NCBI GenBank assembly: GCA_033239525.1
Contig: BSYO01000034.1
Location: forward strand, 1,116,001 to 1,180,000
Length of the DNA stretch: 64,000 bases
Direction: 5' to 3'
Source of the DNA: Nepenthes gracilis
Lineage: Eukaryota; Streptophyta; Magnoliopsida; Caryophyllales; Nepenthaceae
How positions within the stretch are numbered: position 1 is the stretch's first letter; each line of letters starts with the position of its first letter. A model generated the notes under the pieces. That model was not told the origin of the DNA. It made no database searches and worked only from the letters and a program-made list of their open reading frames with translations. Positions 36,881 to 50,600 of this stretch are shown here, one piece after another. Both the position numbers and the translations under genes were made by a program.

Positions 36881-39800
36881 GAACCCAATCAATGATCACA
36901 AATATTAATTGTCACAATGTCTTTATAATACACAATATAAAACCTCATAAATAATAAACAAATAATAATACTCCTCAAACACTCCCAGGTGAAAATAATT
37001 AATGCCTATAATCAATCCAAATTATAAATATAACACATCCCAAAATAACTCTTTAAAAAATATTCACAACTAAAAAATAAATAACTCCACTCGAAATAAA
37101 AAAGGACATCTAGGCTCTAGAATCCTCAACTTGATAGCAACTCATCGGTTATAATCCCCAACTAGCTCTAATCGTCCAGTTCTAATTTGAAATTAGTAAA
37201 GTATAATGTGTGAGTTAAATACTCAGTAAATAATAATACTCAACAATCATGATAATCACAATAATAATAAATATATCAGGTTAGTCAATATTAGCATGTA
37301 TAAAATTAATAACAAAGACAATGATATTTAACAAATATATTACCCGAGGTTCTTCAACTTAGTCATAATATGATTTAATCACGATATTAATGTATAAAAA
37401 ATGAGTGGATTCTATTAAATCCAAAATATCAAAACAAACAACTTGGATTTTGCTAAATCCAAATTTCAATAAAAGAATGGGGTCCTTTGAATCCATCTTA
37501 ATAAAGGACTCAACAATATCAAAATATCATAATAATCTCAACAATATCAAAATATCATAATAATCTCCCTAAATCTAATTCTTCCACTATACACTAAAGA
37601 CAAATATATTGCTGTCCTTATCAATTGGGTAAATACTACAAGATATCTTAACACTCGCACTCGCATATTTAGCATGCAACCATGCATGCCTCACAAGACT
37701 TCTTTACACCAACGCAAAGAATACAAAGATGTTCTAAGAGTTCACATCGATATAGAGTATGTAATATTCTGAATCTCCATTTGAATTATTTTAATATTAA
37801 TTATAATTTTTAATAATTTGGACGTAACGAGAATTAATTAAATATTGTAAAATTTTAAAGAAAAAATAAACATTTGCGGTGTGGCCCCTAGAGTGCGCCC
37901 TAGAGATGCCGAGTGCCGGTTGGATATATGTATATTTGAATATATATATTTGTGTAAAAAAGAAGAAAATAAATAAATAAAAGGGGATCAGGCTGCTGGC
38001 AGAAGTAGGGGAGAAAAGAAGGACAGAGGAGAGAGAAGAGAAAATGGGCAATAATGTTTCATGTGAGGAGGAAGGAGGAGAAGAGGAGGAAAGGAAGAAG
38101 AATGAGTGAAGTAGGCGGCGTGCTAGTGGGAGGCGCAGCAGGAAGGTGGTAGAGACGAGAGTTGCATGATGACAAGGAGAGAGAAAGTGCACTAGGAAGT
38201 TCAGCGACAACTGAGAGAGGAGGCAGTGGCAGCAATGGCTTGCGGGCGAGGCAATGATATGCAAGGAGAAGGATCATGTCAAAGAGAGAAGCTGCACAGA
38301 GGAGAGAGAAAGGCCCAATTCGGGTACTTTGAAACGTTCTTTTGACAAATCCACTCGGTATAAGGTCGAGATAAGTATCTTATAAATCTATCCTTTGTCT
38401 GATTTCATACTTGATATATTTTTGTTTCAATTTGAAAGTTTTAAACTCGTAGGTGTATTTTTAATTAGCCCGATTATTTTCTTGTGCATGCATGACCTTT
38501 TTATCGGCTGAGTGAGGTATTTGTTTTGCTTTTGTTAATATTTGAGCGCTTTGTAGTTTTCTAAAAAAAAGACTAATTATTGAATATTATATATTTTTAT
38601 ATCAGTATATCTGTATGAAAATAAGTATGAAACTTGCATTATGCCGTGTATTTTCATATGCATGTGCCAGATTATGGCAACTATATTTAGCTTTATTATT
38701 GGGTATTCTAGTTAATTCCCAATGGGAAGATATTTTGTGGTCACTATATTTGGTAGTTATTTGATATTCTGGCCAATTTCTGACAAAAAGATATTTATTA
38801 TTAAAATTTTTTTTCCGTCGACAGGAAAAGTTTGAAAGTAATAACCCTTCCTATTTTGATGATTTATTAAAATTTATATATATTCAAACGTTCTAATATA
38901 TTTGACAATTTGAGAAAATGTATTGAAAGTCACGGGTAATAAAATATAGTGAGTAACCTTACTTATGGGAGGCAGAGTCATACGTGGCCTAGCATACTAA
39001 CCTTACCTATATTTAATTTGGCCTAATATTATCGGGTCATGAGTAACCCTCTTCTCAAATTAGTTTTTAAATAATTAGAACTCATATTTGGTGTATACTT
39101 TGTATTTTTGCATAGATTTGGATATTTGTGGTTTAGCATGTCGGCCTTACCTGTATTTGATTTGACCTAATATTATCGAGTTAAAAATAACCATCTTCTT
39201 AAGTTAGTCTTTAAATAATCGGAGCTCATATTTGGTGCATGCTTTGTGTTTCTACATAAATTTGGATATTTGAATTTGAATTTTAGATTTTGATTTGAAA
39301 TTCATCGATTTTACTCACATATGAGTTTTGATATGTCTCGTACATTGATTTTAAATATATATTTTGATCCGGACCTTTAGACTATTTGTTACGATACTAC
39401 TTTAGCTTCGACGCATACAATTGGGTCATCTAACTATTAGATTATACTCCAAATTATGAGCTGATCGGATTTTAGATTTAGATTTGGATTAAACTTTGGA
39501 TTTGACATTTGCTTATTGGAATCAGTTTGGATCATTTTTGTTATATATTGATATCTCGAGAGAACTATTTCTGTATTGGATATTTATTTAAATTTGACAT
39601 GAGTATGAGACTACAATTTGATTTGGATATTGAATTTTGTTGAATTTGGCTATTGAATTTTGTTTTGGATTTGATGATTGAACTTTTGTATTAACAACTT
39701 GGATATATATCTGCTTTCTGATTTAGTACTTATTCCTTGACTATCCCTCTAATTTATTAGACTTGTTTGCTCATATATGATATTTGTTAAGTTTTAAACT

Positions 39801-41246
39801 CATATTTCATATTTTATTCATTTAGAGTAGAAGGTTGGGCTATATTGTTGGAGTACAATTGAGATTCGACGTGGCATTGAAATATCTTGTGAGTATCATA
39901 TTTATTTAGATAAATGGCTTCACTTGTATATCGATTTATGGATAATTTTGTTTGGGCTATGATTAAGATTTTGGAATCGGTCGAATATAAGCCTTTGGGC
40001 TGCATATTGAGGTTTGTTTGATTCATTTCACTATATGGATAAATTATTATCATTATTTGGTTATCTTCTTTACGATTGTTTGAAGCAGACCACTTGTATA
40101 TTATTCAAATGGTTATTCGATGAGGTTATGTGATGAGTTTTAAATTAATTTATATTATTTATTATTTGATGATGAAACATTTTAGTCTGTCTGATATATC
40201 ACAACCAATTTGAGATTTATCTGTCTATTAATTAAAAATTAATTATTTATTAATTTAACTTATTTAGTCATAATTCATGACACGGTGTGTTAGAATCTCT
40301 TAAAATTTTACATCAACACGGGCATACTAGAATCTCAAATAATTTGCTCCTCAAAGACTTATCCATACTGACACAAGGTATGCAAGAACCTTTAACACTT
40401 AACATGTCAAATTAAACATTCCCTACCATTATATCTTTCCATATCATGCTTTAAAGATGGATACATAGTTATAAATATATTTCCACAAAATAATGGACTT
40501 TCTAATTGCCAGGGTAAGAAATAAATATCAAATAATTATAAATTATAGTAAAATTTTGTAGGTTTTATATTATTTAAGATCGTAATATTTTAATATAATC
40601 TTCTTTATCTAATTTTAGATATTAAGAAAGTATATTCACACAATAAAATCAAGGTAATCACGAATGTAATCATACAACTACGCTAACATTTAATGGATCT
40701 ACAATATTTTATAAACTTATAAAACATAGATCTACAATCATATAGAATAATTACTATACAGGTCTAGCCATTCTCTACGGTAACATTTAAACATTGTTCA
40801 AATGCTAAAAAATTATGAGTCCCATTTGAGCATTGACTCGAAAGCTGGTCAAATGCCGACAGAAATAAGCTTTTGTCATTACGGAACTTTGCCAAATATG
40901 CATATATTTTCTTTGCTTAACTTATTCTATGATTTCTCACAAAAAAACTTTGGAATTAGCAACATCAAAGATTGGTACATAAATAAATCAGGAGAATGAC
41001 TTGAATATTTTCAAAGAAGATAGAAAGGTTACTTTCCTCAATTGGTAATTTTCTTTTTCTTTCTTACTCTTCTAGGGTTCCTCTCCTTCTCTTTTATATT
41101 TATGGCCACCTCACTCTCTTCTCTCTCTTCTCTAAGTGGTTGGCATATAGTAAAATAAATGAAAAATAAGAGATGGTGGCTCATTAGGGTTTTATGAAAT
41201 AAGAGGCTAGGGTTTTCCTCTTCTTTTTATTTTAAATTTTGATAAT
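36881..41246 (-). mobile_element. Possible minus-oriented long LTR split by another LTR
   Basis: 36,881-37,759 and 40,283-41,246 resemble, in order, the minus-oriented LTR at 43,750-45,713. The first has a CTAATTTG...AGTTAGTAAAG...TGAGTTAA...TACTCAGTAAATAATA block, like 44,180-44,240. The second has GAATTAGCAACA and a CTTCTCTCTCTTCTC tract, like 45,270-45,400. The copy at 37,760-40,282 would have inserted into it. Boundaries are uncertain. Confidence 0.35.
37760..40282 (+). mobile_element. Long LTR copy, plus orientation
   Basis: It begins TGTAATATTCTGAATCTCC and ends near ATTCATGACA, matching the start (TGTAA) and end (TTCGGGACGTCATA) of the 5,757-7,699 LTR. The interior has the same plan: a GC-richer part with GTGCGCCCTAGAG near 37,890, a purine tract AGGACAGAGGAGAGAGAAG near 38,020, then a long AT-rich tail with GCATGCATGACC and a TTTGTTAATATTTGAG block shared with 63.8 kb. 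No clear target duplication. Confidence 0.55.
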
Positions 41247-43130
41247 TGTATTTGAGCTAATTAATATTATAACACTTATTTTTTTAATTTATATCTATAA
41301 TATTATAATTATTATACATTAAATTACTATATAAAGTAATTATATAATAAAAAATTTAATGATAATCCAATTTTGTAGAAACAAGTTCACCATCTTATAG
41401 GTGCAAGTTCATGCATGTATGCATTTCTAGTGGAAGTTCCACATATGAAGTGTGTATGATGGTACACTCATATGCGTTTTAGATAGTATGTTCATGCCTA
41501 AGGGTGCATATGGGGTTCTCGTGTATAATTTGGGAATTATAGGTTGCACTTGAGATCCGCTTGATATGGTGCTTATGTGTGCAAATGCATGATATGGTGC
41601 CTGATATGCATTCAATCGGTGCTCATGCACCGATTTAGGCATAAAAGGCTCCCTTTGCTTGATTTGGTCATTTGTATAGGAAAAAAAGGGAGAAAAGAAA
41701 GAAGGGGAATAGAAGAAGAGAAGGAAGAATTGAGAGAATGAGAAAAAAAAGAGATTTTAAAGCTATTTCATATCAAATTTAAAAATATGAGATTTATAGT
41801 AAATATAATTAAATTTATTCTTTGATCTATTTTTAAAATTCTTTAATTTTTGTTCTGATACTTGTTTAAATATTCATGTATATTACTTTTTTATTGTCTT
41901 TTTAAATATTGTTATATACATATGTATTTTACTAAATATTTAGATATTTTATTTTTTTCATTGGTCTTTTATGTATTTGAAGGATTATGGTCTTATATTG
42001 AATATTGTAAAGAAAATTACAAAATATTCAAATATTTAACTTTACATCTTATTTTCATGTAACTATTCAATGAGAATTCTATTTTGTGATATGGATAGAG
42101 TTTACACTTTTCTAAGATTTGAAAAAATTGTATACATGTTATAGAGTTGGAGTTCTCTATTTCATAAAATAAGAACTATTGTATTTTGGATAGTTTATAT
42201 TCGATCATATTTTAGTATATTATGTGTACTTGAAGAACAAATTAATCATCCATGGATGGAAAAAAGAGAATGACATTTGACCCCATATTTAGGATAATGT
42301 AGACAATTTGTACTAGGATATTAAAAAGTAATATATTAACTTATAACAATTGAAAATAAGAGTAGCCCGTTCTTCAAACTTATCATTTGATTGGTTGTTG
42401 TGTGAGTTTATTGGTTCTTATTTTTTAAATTTTTATATATTTTGGCCTTTTTAAGTTTTCACATATTTTTGATATGTTCCTTCGATTTTTATGTTTTATA
42501 GGTGTATTACATATTTTGATTTTCTGATATTTTTTGCACAATTCGCATGCTTCGGATATTCATATGTGTATATGCATATTGAATAATTTGTATGAAATCA
42601 TGGTTTGAAATATATTTAACAAAAATAAATAAAAATATTTTTAAGATTTTGAACGTAATTTATAATTTTCTGTACTTTAATATATTTTATTTACGTATAT
42701 TTGTATATCATATACACACTTGTTTAAGTATACACTCACAATTACAAATGTTTTCATAATATTTTCAGGTTATTGGATTTTTATAGAATTTTGATAGAAA
42801 ATTATTGAAGGCTTTTATTTTATTTGTATAGTATTGTATATTGTTTAAATTTATTATACTGAACACGAGTCATACTTTACATTTCATAGTATAAATTTTT
42901 GGCCAATGGGTATGATAAAGTTACATACACATTTTCACTGCTGTGTATTTGGTGTTTTAGTTAGATACATTTTTTTAATTGATTTACAAAAATTAATCTA
43001 TTTTAATTTACAATTTATACTACACAAATAGCATAATTAGTGGTCAATATTATTTCTAATTAATTAATTATTAAATTCAAATTAAGGTTACTAATAATGA
43101 AAATTACTAAAATATTTCTGGACTATCTCA
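41247..43130 (+). mobile_element. Long LTR copy, plus orientation
   Basis: Shared plan: GTGCTCATGCACCGATTTAG then GCATAAAAGGC (TATA-like, about 41,637) and GATTTGGTCATTTG, almost as in 63,500-63,560. These are followed by a purine tract GAAGAAGAGAAGGAAG and an AT-rich tail ending AAATATTTCTGGACTATCTCA, like AAATTTCGGGACGTCATA at 7,699. The 5' end is chosen at TGTATTTGAG but could be about 125 bp further in. Confidence 0.5.
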
Positions 43131-43269
43131 TTCAGGTATCGAGATCAAGATTATTGAAATTCTAGTTCCGTCCTAACTGCTCATTTATAGCTAACCTTTG
43201 CACGTGAATTTCTTTATTTAATGATCATTACGCATCCAATTGACCTAAGTATGAAATATTAAAGTGTTT

Positions 43270-46200
43270 GCAAGTGCTGTGATAGGTCAACTTGTCAATC
43301 CAGACAAAATGCAAAAGTTGCTCAATTCATTAACAAAGTTTAATGGGTGCATGCTAGTTGCACGTGCCTTGTCAGTTTCAACCAAAAACACATTACTGAA
43401 AAAGTTATAAACAATTATGGCTTAGACCCATAAATTAGGGAAATGTGATGTTGCATGAAAATCACATAGTGAAACACCATCGTGATCCCTACATCACAAG
43501 GAGATGCCAATGTGAAAATTTCAAAGGAGGCTCAGGTAAAGCATACGGTCTACCTAGAAACTTGCTAAATGTATTTATTTACGAGTCAGGATATAGGTTT
43601 GGTTGATCAAGGCATGAAGGTCATAGCTCGTCAAGGACCATACTGCTATAAAGTGATGTCAAAATTAAATAACATATTAGAGAATGGTCAATAAAATGTG
43701 TCAATAATAAAACGGATGGAATGTAAAGATCTACTTGGATGACATGTTTTGTCATGTCCTCGATTTCTAAGAAGACTTAATTCATATTAATTTAATATCC
43801 AACCCTATTTACATCTCCAAAATAAAATAATCAACTAAATTATAAGACGTGAAATACTATATCCAAAAGTGTTTCCAAATATCGACAATATTATAATGTC
43901 AAAATATACGTGAAGAGATATATCTATACAAAATTAGAGTAATCAATCAACCATGGCTCAATTTATCTATTAAAAAGGACAACAAAAGTCCGACATATAT
44001 AGTCAATGAGAATATCACGGCATTTATGCAATGTAAAACTATTATCTGAACAATATTATATACATTATAAGCTAATATTCTATGGTATAGTACAATATCT
44101 GATCATTCCAAATTCAAATTCTAATTTCTCCTTGATTAGCCTCATTAGTAACCTTCTCAATTTGCAAGTGTGACCCGAGCCTACTAATTTGGAGGGGAGT
44201 TAGCAAAGAAAATAAAAATAAGAGTGAGTCAATTATTTAATAATGCATATAAATTATCCATATTTAAATATACCATTTACATTAAATCATATCAAAAGAA
44301 ATAATGAATAAAAATTTTGATATAAAGCCATGAATTTTCATAACATTTATGCATGGAATTCAGATTTATTCTTCCCAAATTTTAATCTGCAATGCACCAT
44401 AAAATCATACTCGAATCATATTAGTTTTCAGGAACTGAGAGCCGGTAGGGCCTTACCGATAAATAAGTGAATAATCAAAATTTGACTTATATTTATTTTA
44501 CACAATCAAATGTCTTATATTACTATTTAAGATCTATAGGTAACAGTTTTATATATATTTCTAAAGATGAGGCATAATATCGCTTTCATCTCATAGATGA
44601 TAGGTTTGAACTTTAATTACTATTATAATATACTTTGACATGTCATAATATATCACAATTGATTTCTTACAATAGTCCAATATATAACGAAAGAATAACT
44701 CTACATAAATAAACATAGTCTTTTTATTTTTTCATACCGAAAAAATATGTTCTTAATTCTTTCATAAATTATAGAATTTACTTTTAAATTATTCCAAATT
44801 CTTATTATACAAAGACTTAAATTTATGCAAAAATTTGAGCATACTTATATTAAAACATGAATTGCTACATTATGAGACTTTTAAATATATGAAATTATTT
44901 GTAACAAAAATTATAGAAAATCAATAATATTTTGTAATCCCAACATTTCATTTTCATTAACAAACATGTCGGGGCAATTTATAAAAATTTTAAAACATGC
45001 AAAGCCTAAAATTAAAGATTTTTGGACATCTTGGGCACCATAGACGAAAATCAAATATACAAGTGCATTAAATCAAGATATTGGAATATGTATGAAAGAA
45101 AATTACATAAATCAATTGAATAATACAACATGTAAAGTTTAGGCATGACTTTCATATAATATTGTAGAAAAAATGAGAAGAATAGTACATATATATGATG
45201 AATAAATATCTAAAGTATGAAAATATAGTGTGTATAAGTATTTTCAATAATAAATATTCAAAAAAATATAAAGAAATTAGCAACAAATAAAAAAGTTTAA
45301 GATGTACTTACTTTGACTTTAAATTTATCAAAATCTTCATTGATTTCACCTCAAATAACCTCCTCTTACCTTCTCTCTCTTCTCTCAAAATCTGGCAGAG
45401 AATAACTGAAAATCAATTAGATGTAACTTTTATAAAAGATTAGCATTCATATGCCATAAAAAAAAATATTGTGGCGTATGAGCGTTACTTCAGGCATGTA
45501 TTAGATACTGACAATTTTTTAATGTGTTATTTCGGCACAACTTCTCTGACCGAAATATGCAGGTGCGTGCGTCAGGCGTTGGTTAATCATATTCAATCCG
45601 ATATGACTCGATTCAAAGTTAATTTTGATCTAATCTTTTGGTTGACATTGAATCTTCCTCTTCTAAATATAATTTAATCATAATAAATATAATTGTGAAA
45701 CTTGTACCTTACATATTTGTCAAAAGTATCTAATCTAACAGCCACAACCATGACATGGCTGAGACATCCGAGGTCCTTTAGGCTTATTAAATGAGATTGA
45801 ACCCTACCAAATGCAAGTTTCAAGTATATCCGACAAGTTTTTGGAGTAAAATTGTTTTACAATGAGGCATCAAAACAAGCCTAGGCAATATTAAGGCCAT
45901 TACGGACATAAAGCTCCCAAAGTCCATTAAAAATATCAAGAGACTAATCAGTCAGCTAGCTGCATTGATACTGTTCATCTCCAAGCCAATAGAAAATATC
46001 TATCATTCTTTTCAAAAGATTGTGAGGAGCTAAAATGAACATATTTTTCTATATTTGACAAGTAGTAGCAAGCCTTTTAAGAGTTGAATGATTACTTAAG
46101 ACACCCTCATCTTTTAATTCGAACAATAGATGAGGAAGATATTTTTCTTTACTTAATTGTGTAAAATATTCCTTTCAGTATAGTTCTGATAAGAGAGGAG

Positions 46201-46430
46201 TTTGAATTGCAAAGATTCAACATATACTGTTGATAAGATAGTGCTAGCTTTGGTTTTTGCTGTAATAAAACTTTGACTATACTTTCAGTCTTGTATGATA
46301 GTTTTCCTCATAAAGTAACCCTTAAAGGGAATTTATAAAAGCTAGAATGTTTGATATTTATAGAAAAAATAATTTTTTATAAGGTGTTTCATACCTTGAG
46401 ATTTTTTAGGAAGAATGCTATTTAATTGAC
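43270..46430 (+). mobile_element. Tat pol relic (RT to RNase H), split by a solo LTR
   Basis: Before the split, 43,600-43,749 encodes ARQGPYCYKVM and a decayed YLDDM segment. After it, 45,716-46,020 continues FVKS..., MRLNPTKCKFQV, IKAITDIKLPKSIKNIKRL and QLAALILFISKP. RNase H-like remains extend to about 46,430 (VLALVFAVIKL). The order matches the Tat reverse transcriptase at 54.4-55.6 kb. Stops and deletions are numerous, and gag, integrase and terminal repeats are absent. Confidence 0.75.
43750..45713 (-). mobile_element. Solo LTR (1.96 kb), minus orientation, in Tat RT
   Basis: Read on the minus strand it starts TGTAAGGTACAAGTTTCACA and ends GGACATGACA. The first 50 bp closely match the start of the 5,757-7,699 LTR (TGTAAAGTATGAGTTTCAAA, then ATTATGATTAA). 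The purine tract GAGAGAAGAGAGAAGG after CTCTGCCAGATTTTGAGA also matches. Flanks are TGTTT (43745-43749) and TATTT (45714-45718), a 5-bp target duplication with one mismatch. The insertion falls in the RT codons for DDM/FVKS. Confidence 0.85.
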
Positions 46431-47682
46431 ATGTTTATTATCATTTTTATATGCATGTTTGAGTGTAGTAGGAGTTGATTCCAAATAAGTATTCTAGATT
46501 GTTTTATATAAGATTGAGTACTTAAGGAAGCATAGGATTCATTTGATGCTTTCATTATTAATTACTCAACTATGATTTCGTCCTTTATATATTAAAGGAT
46601 TTTATATTTATAACGATATTGGGTTTGTTTTGGGCTTTGAGTAACACCCATGGTTGTAATTGACCATTTTCCCGTGATAGTAACAAAACGGTTCTTCTTC
46701 TATAAAGTTAAACCATTTATTGAAAGACTATTATATTTAAAAAAAAGTTAATACCCTTTTTAGGTAACCAATCTTCAATATTAACTGCCATATTTATGAA
46801 TGTGATATTAATGAAACTTGGTATAATAGTTATATTTTAGGTGTAATTATTCTAATGGTAGGCAATAAATCATGACTAACGTATCTCACAATTGACGGGC
46901 ATCTAATTGAACGTAGGTCAATTATAAGTTATAATCATATCTTTGTGATTAACAATCAACTTTCATATATGTCTCCTTAGTAAGTTAGTATTTCAATTGA
47001 GTGGTCTTCTGCATTTGTCTTTTGGTAGTTTATCTATTACAGTAGAATAATTATCTCGACTTATCATTTAACTACCTTATATGTTTTAATAGGGCAGGCT
47101 GAAACATTAACAAGTTAATATTTGAGCAGCTTGGACGTTTGGCAAGACGATAATTCCATCATTTGACAACTTAACAATTCGGGCATCAAATATTTAAAAT
47201 TTTTGAATGTTTTAGGCTTAGATTTTACAATTGATTTACAAAACCCATAAAATCTCTAAAATGATCAAAGTATTCTTTTTTTTTTTTTTGGTGATTACAA
47301 CGGATTCTTATAATAGAAAGTAAAATACAAATTATACAAACAGGATAAATTAAATCAATTTTCACGTAAATCGATTTCATTAAGTTATTTTAAATTAATA
47401 ACTAAAACCAATAACATTCTTTCAATTATAAATTCTCTTTCAATTATAAATTTTCACGTTAATCGATTTCATCCCGTTCTTACTAGATTTGCAAGTGGCG
47501 AAGGCACGGCTGTAAATCTATCCATCACACTCTGAACACACCACCGGCGAACGGAAGCTGGAGAGAGACCACGCAGATACAGACTCCGCAAGAAGCAAAG
47601 TAAATCAAATGACTCTGTGACACGCCTAAATCCGAACTTTAACCCTCAGAATCATAAAAGTTTAGGGCTTTGCGGAGGAAAA
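46431..47682. other. CLPT upstream region
   Basis: AT-rich DNA. A 23-bp motif (TTTTCACGTAAATCGATTTC and continuation) occurs at about 47,358 and again, with one change, at about 47,452. The GC-richer 47,490-47,680 is the likely promoter and leader. No clear TATA box. Confidence 0.5.
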
Positions 47683-50600
47683 ATGGCCGCTCAAGCTTTT
47701 ACGCTGCTCTCGATCGTTCCCGCTGCGTCACCATCTGAACCCAGAAAAATCAACAGCAGCAATTTATTTGTCCACTCGTTTCAAAAATCAGATGGTTTCT
47801 GGGGCTCTGTGATCGGAAATCTGCTCTCCTTTCGGCGGTCGAACTCGAAACGCGTCGTTCTGAAGCGACAGTCCACTGTTATGACGGTCTTGCAGAGCTT
47901 ACCCACTGCGCAAGTTTCGACTAGTTTGTGTTAATATTGTTTCTTCCTTTTTTGTACCGATAACGGTGCTCACTTTTCTCTAAAACAGAACGCTGATTTG
48001 TTTTATTTTTCCTTTGGCAGTAAACCGAAGGAAGGTTCTGCTGAGAATTTGCCAAAGTAAGTTTATTTGTATTGGTTATTTAGGTCTTCCTTATTTCGTT
48101 TTCCATCTATTGGCGTGCGTGTTTGATGAGAAAATTGCTGAAATAGTGAAAATAAAGGAACGTTATTGGGTCCATTTTTGAGTGAGGCCTGTTGACGAGA
48201 CGATAATATGATATATAGACACTATAGGATACATTTAAATGCAATTTGTATTTTTAAAAGATGTTATTTTTGCAGTTCATCTGCAATTCACGTGGTAGAG
48301 AAAATAAGTAAAAATTCTACCACAATATTGCAAATTAAAGGACTAATGTAGTGGTTCAAATAGCAATATAGTTCTTGGAAGTGATTTTTTGAGGAATTGA
48401 AGTATACCTTTGACCTATGTTTCTTTTGATGAGGAAAAAAAAAAAAAAAGGCCTAGCTGAGGTAAAAAGTTCCTTGCCATTTATTTCATTTAGAAAATTA
48501 TTTGGCTAAGTTGGGCTGAATTGGAGTTGAAACACCATCTCTATTTTTGAATGCTTTTGTGATTCCTGGAATTGGAAGCACAATTCCATGACGAACACTA
48601 TGGATGCTATCAGCCCACTCTAAGTATCCCAACTATTGCAAATATGTTTTTTATGCAAAGAGTAAAGACACTCACTTAACCGGTGTTTATGTTGTGAAAA
48701 TTCAAACTAAGAATAGAAGTTAAATGAAAGGTGATGCGAACGAGGATCTTGATTGTTGTACGGATAAGGAGATTTGAATTTTGTCCGTTGAGTGTAAAAG
48801 ATGCTCGGTTTCCGTACGTCTATAATTTGAATCCTGTGCAATCACAAAACAAAGTCAAAGGATTAGCGAGACTCACTCCCCGGTATATTCTCCGACATTT
48901 AAGTCAGCATCATTTTTAAATGAGAGAAAAGATAGAGGATGTATATTAAACATATTTTTGTTCGAGGGTTTGCGCTCTTATAAAGGTGTCTTAGTTTTTA
49001 AAAAAGAGAGTGCACTCTTGGTGTATTAAGGTTATCTTTTTTCTTTGTTTGAGAAAGTATTGAATGCTCGATCCCCTTTTTTGTTGGAGAGGACGAGTTT
49101 TTATAGAAATTGGGCGACGGTTGATTCCTTTTATCAACCGTTTAGGAAACTGCCGGATGAATAAGTTTATTCAGATGGCAGTTTTAACTAACACCGAGGT
49201 CATTACAAGATGAGAATAGAAAACCGCTTCGACCGTTAAATTGGTTCTGATTCTGATCACAAGATTGAATTGCTTAAGGCTATTGGCCACATTCGCTGAA
49301 ATGGGCCGTGTAGATGGTTTGGGCAGCTGAAGCTTGCCCTTTGGCTTAGAATTGTTCTGGGCAGATTTCTTTGGGCCGTCGAATACAATACTCATCACTA
49401 GTCCCCTATGCCAAGAGGTTTAAAACTCAGACTTTTGGTATGAAGTTTGAAGACATCTTCTATCCAAAGCCGAGGTCTAATTTGATGAACTTCATTAGCT
49501 TGTCGGACAAAAACTTTTAGTTCGAAGGCTTTCATCAAACGAGGGCAATTAATCCGATGGTCTTTATCCTTGTCGTCAATCGCTGCATTAAATGCATGCC
49601 TCTTCAGATTCTGCATGGCTTATTAGAAACGCGCAAGTTGTCATTACTGACATTGGGTGATTTGATGTGTGGCAAAGCTAATGGGCGGTCGACACGTATC
49701 AGTGTTATGATGAGGCGCGTCTGTGGAATTTCAAATTTAACGGTGTTGTTTCAGGCCTCATTCTTCGTCTATAAATAGTCCTCTAAGCTTTTGCCTGATA
49801 CTTTTGATTCCTTCGTCTTCCTCCTCATCTAAAATTTTCTCTTGCCATTTTCGTTCGTTGCCGGAGATTTTCTTTTCTAATGCCTTGCAGTGTCAAAGAT
49901 ATCGAGTCCGTCCTGACTTTCGGCGACGTGGGGTACCTTTGAGCTCGGTACAGAATTTCAAGTTTTTTGATATATCTTTTGCTTGGAGTTAGTGGACGAG
50001 CTTCTTCTCTATCGGAGGGTTATATTACTGTGTATGAGACCCACTTAAAAGGTGGTCTCCGATTTCCACTGGCGTCGGAGTTGTACAAAATAATGGTGGA
50101 GCTTAATATACCGATAGCTAGATTTCAGCCAAATGACGTGAGGTATCTTATTTCTTTATATATTTTTGCTTGAATTCACGGCTTGGCATTTAACGCCATC
50201 GGCTGTCAAAGTTATTTTCCGTTTCCATCATTGACTAGACTGGATTTTAGTCTCTCCGAGGCTAGAGTTTGATTTGAGTGGAGGAAATCCTTGACTTCAC
50301 AAAGAGGTGGAAAGACCAATTTTTTTTACTTGGTGGTTCCTCCTATATGAGAACTCTTCAATGAGTGGGGTTGGGTTTCTATTTCCTTCCAAATTGATGT
50401 ATTGGAACCCGAGAAGAAGTTGGCCTAAGCATTGACAGACCTTTTTAGGAAAAGGCTGCAACCTTTAATGAAAATAAAAAGGAATCGATGGCTGTTTGTC
50501 GAGTCCCTTGCTCAAGCTAAATGGGAGCCCGTTGTTGAGGGGTCGGAGGCTCTATTGGAACCGTTGGTTTGTAGGAGAAAACATAAAAGAAAGGTAAAGG

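Noticed and set aside
37797..38264. 155-codon minus-strand open frame rich in Ser/Leu/Pro
   Set aside because: It is the complement of the purine-rich tract of an LTR copy (GAGGAG repeats). Low complexity, no homologous family.
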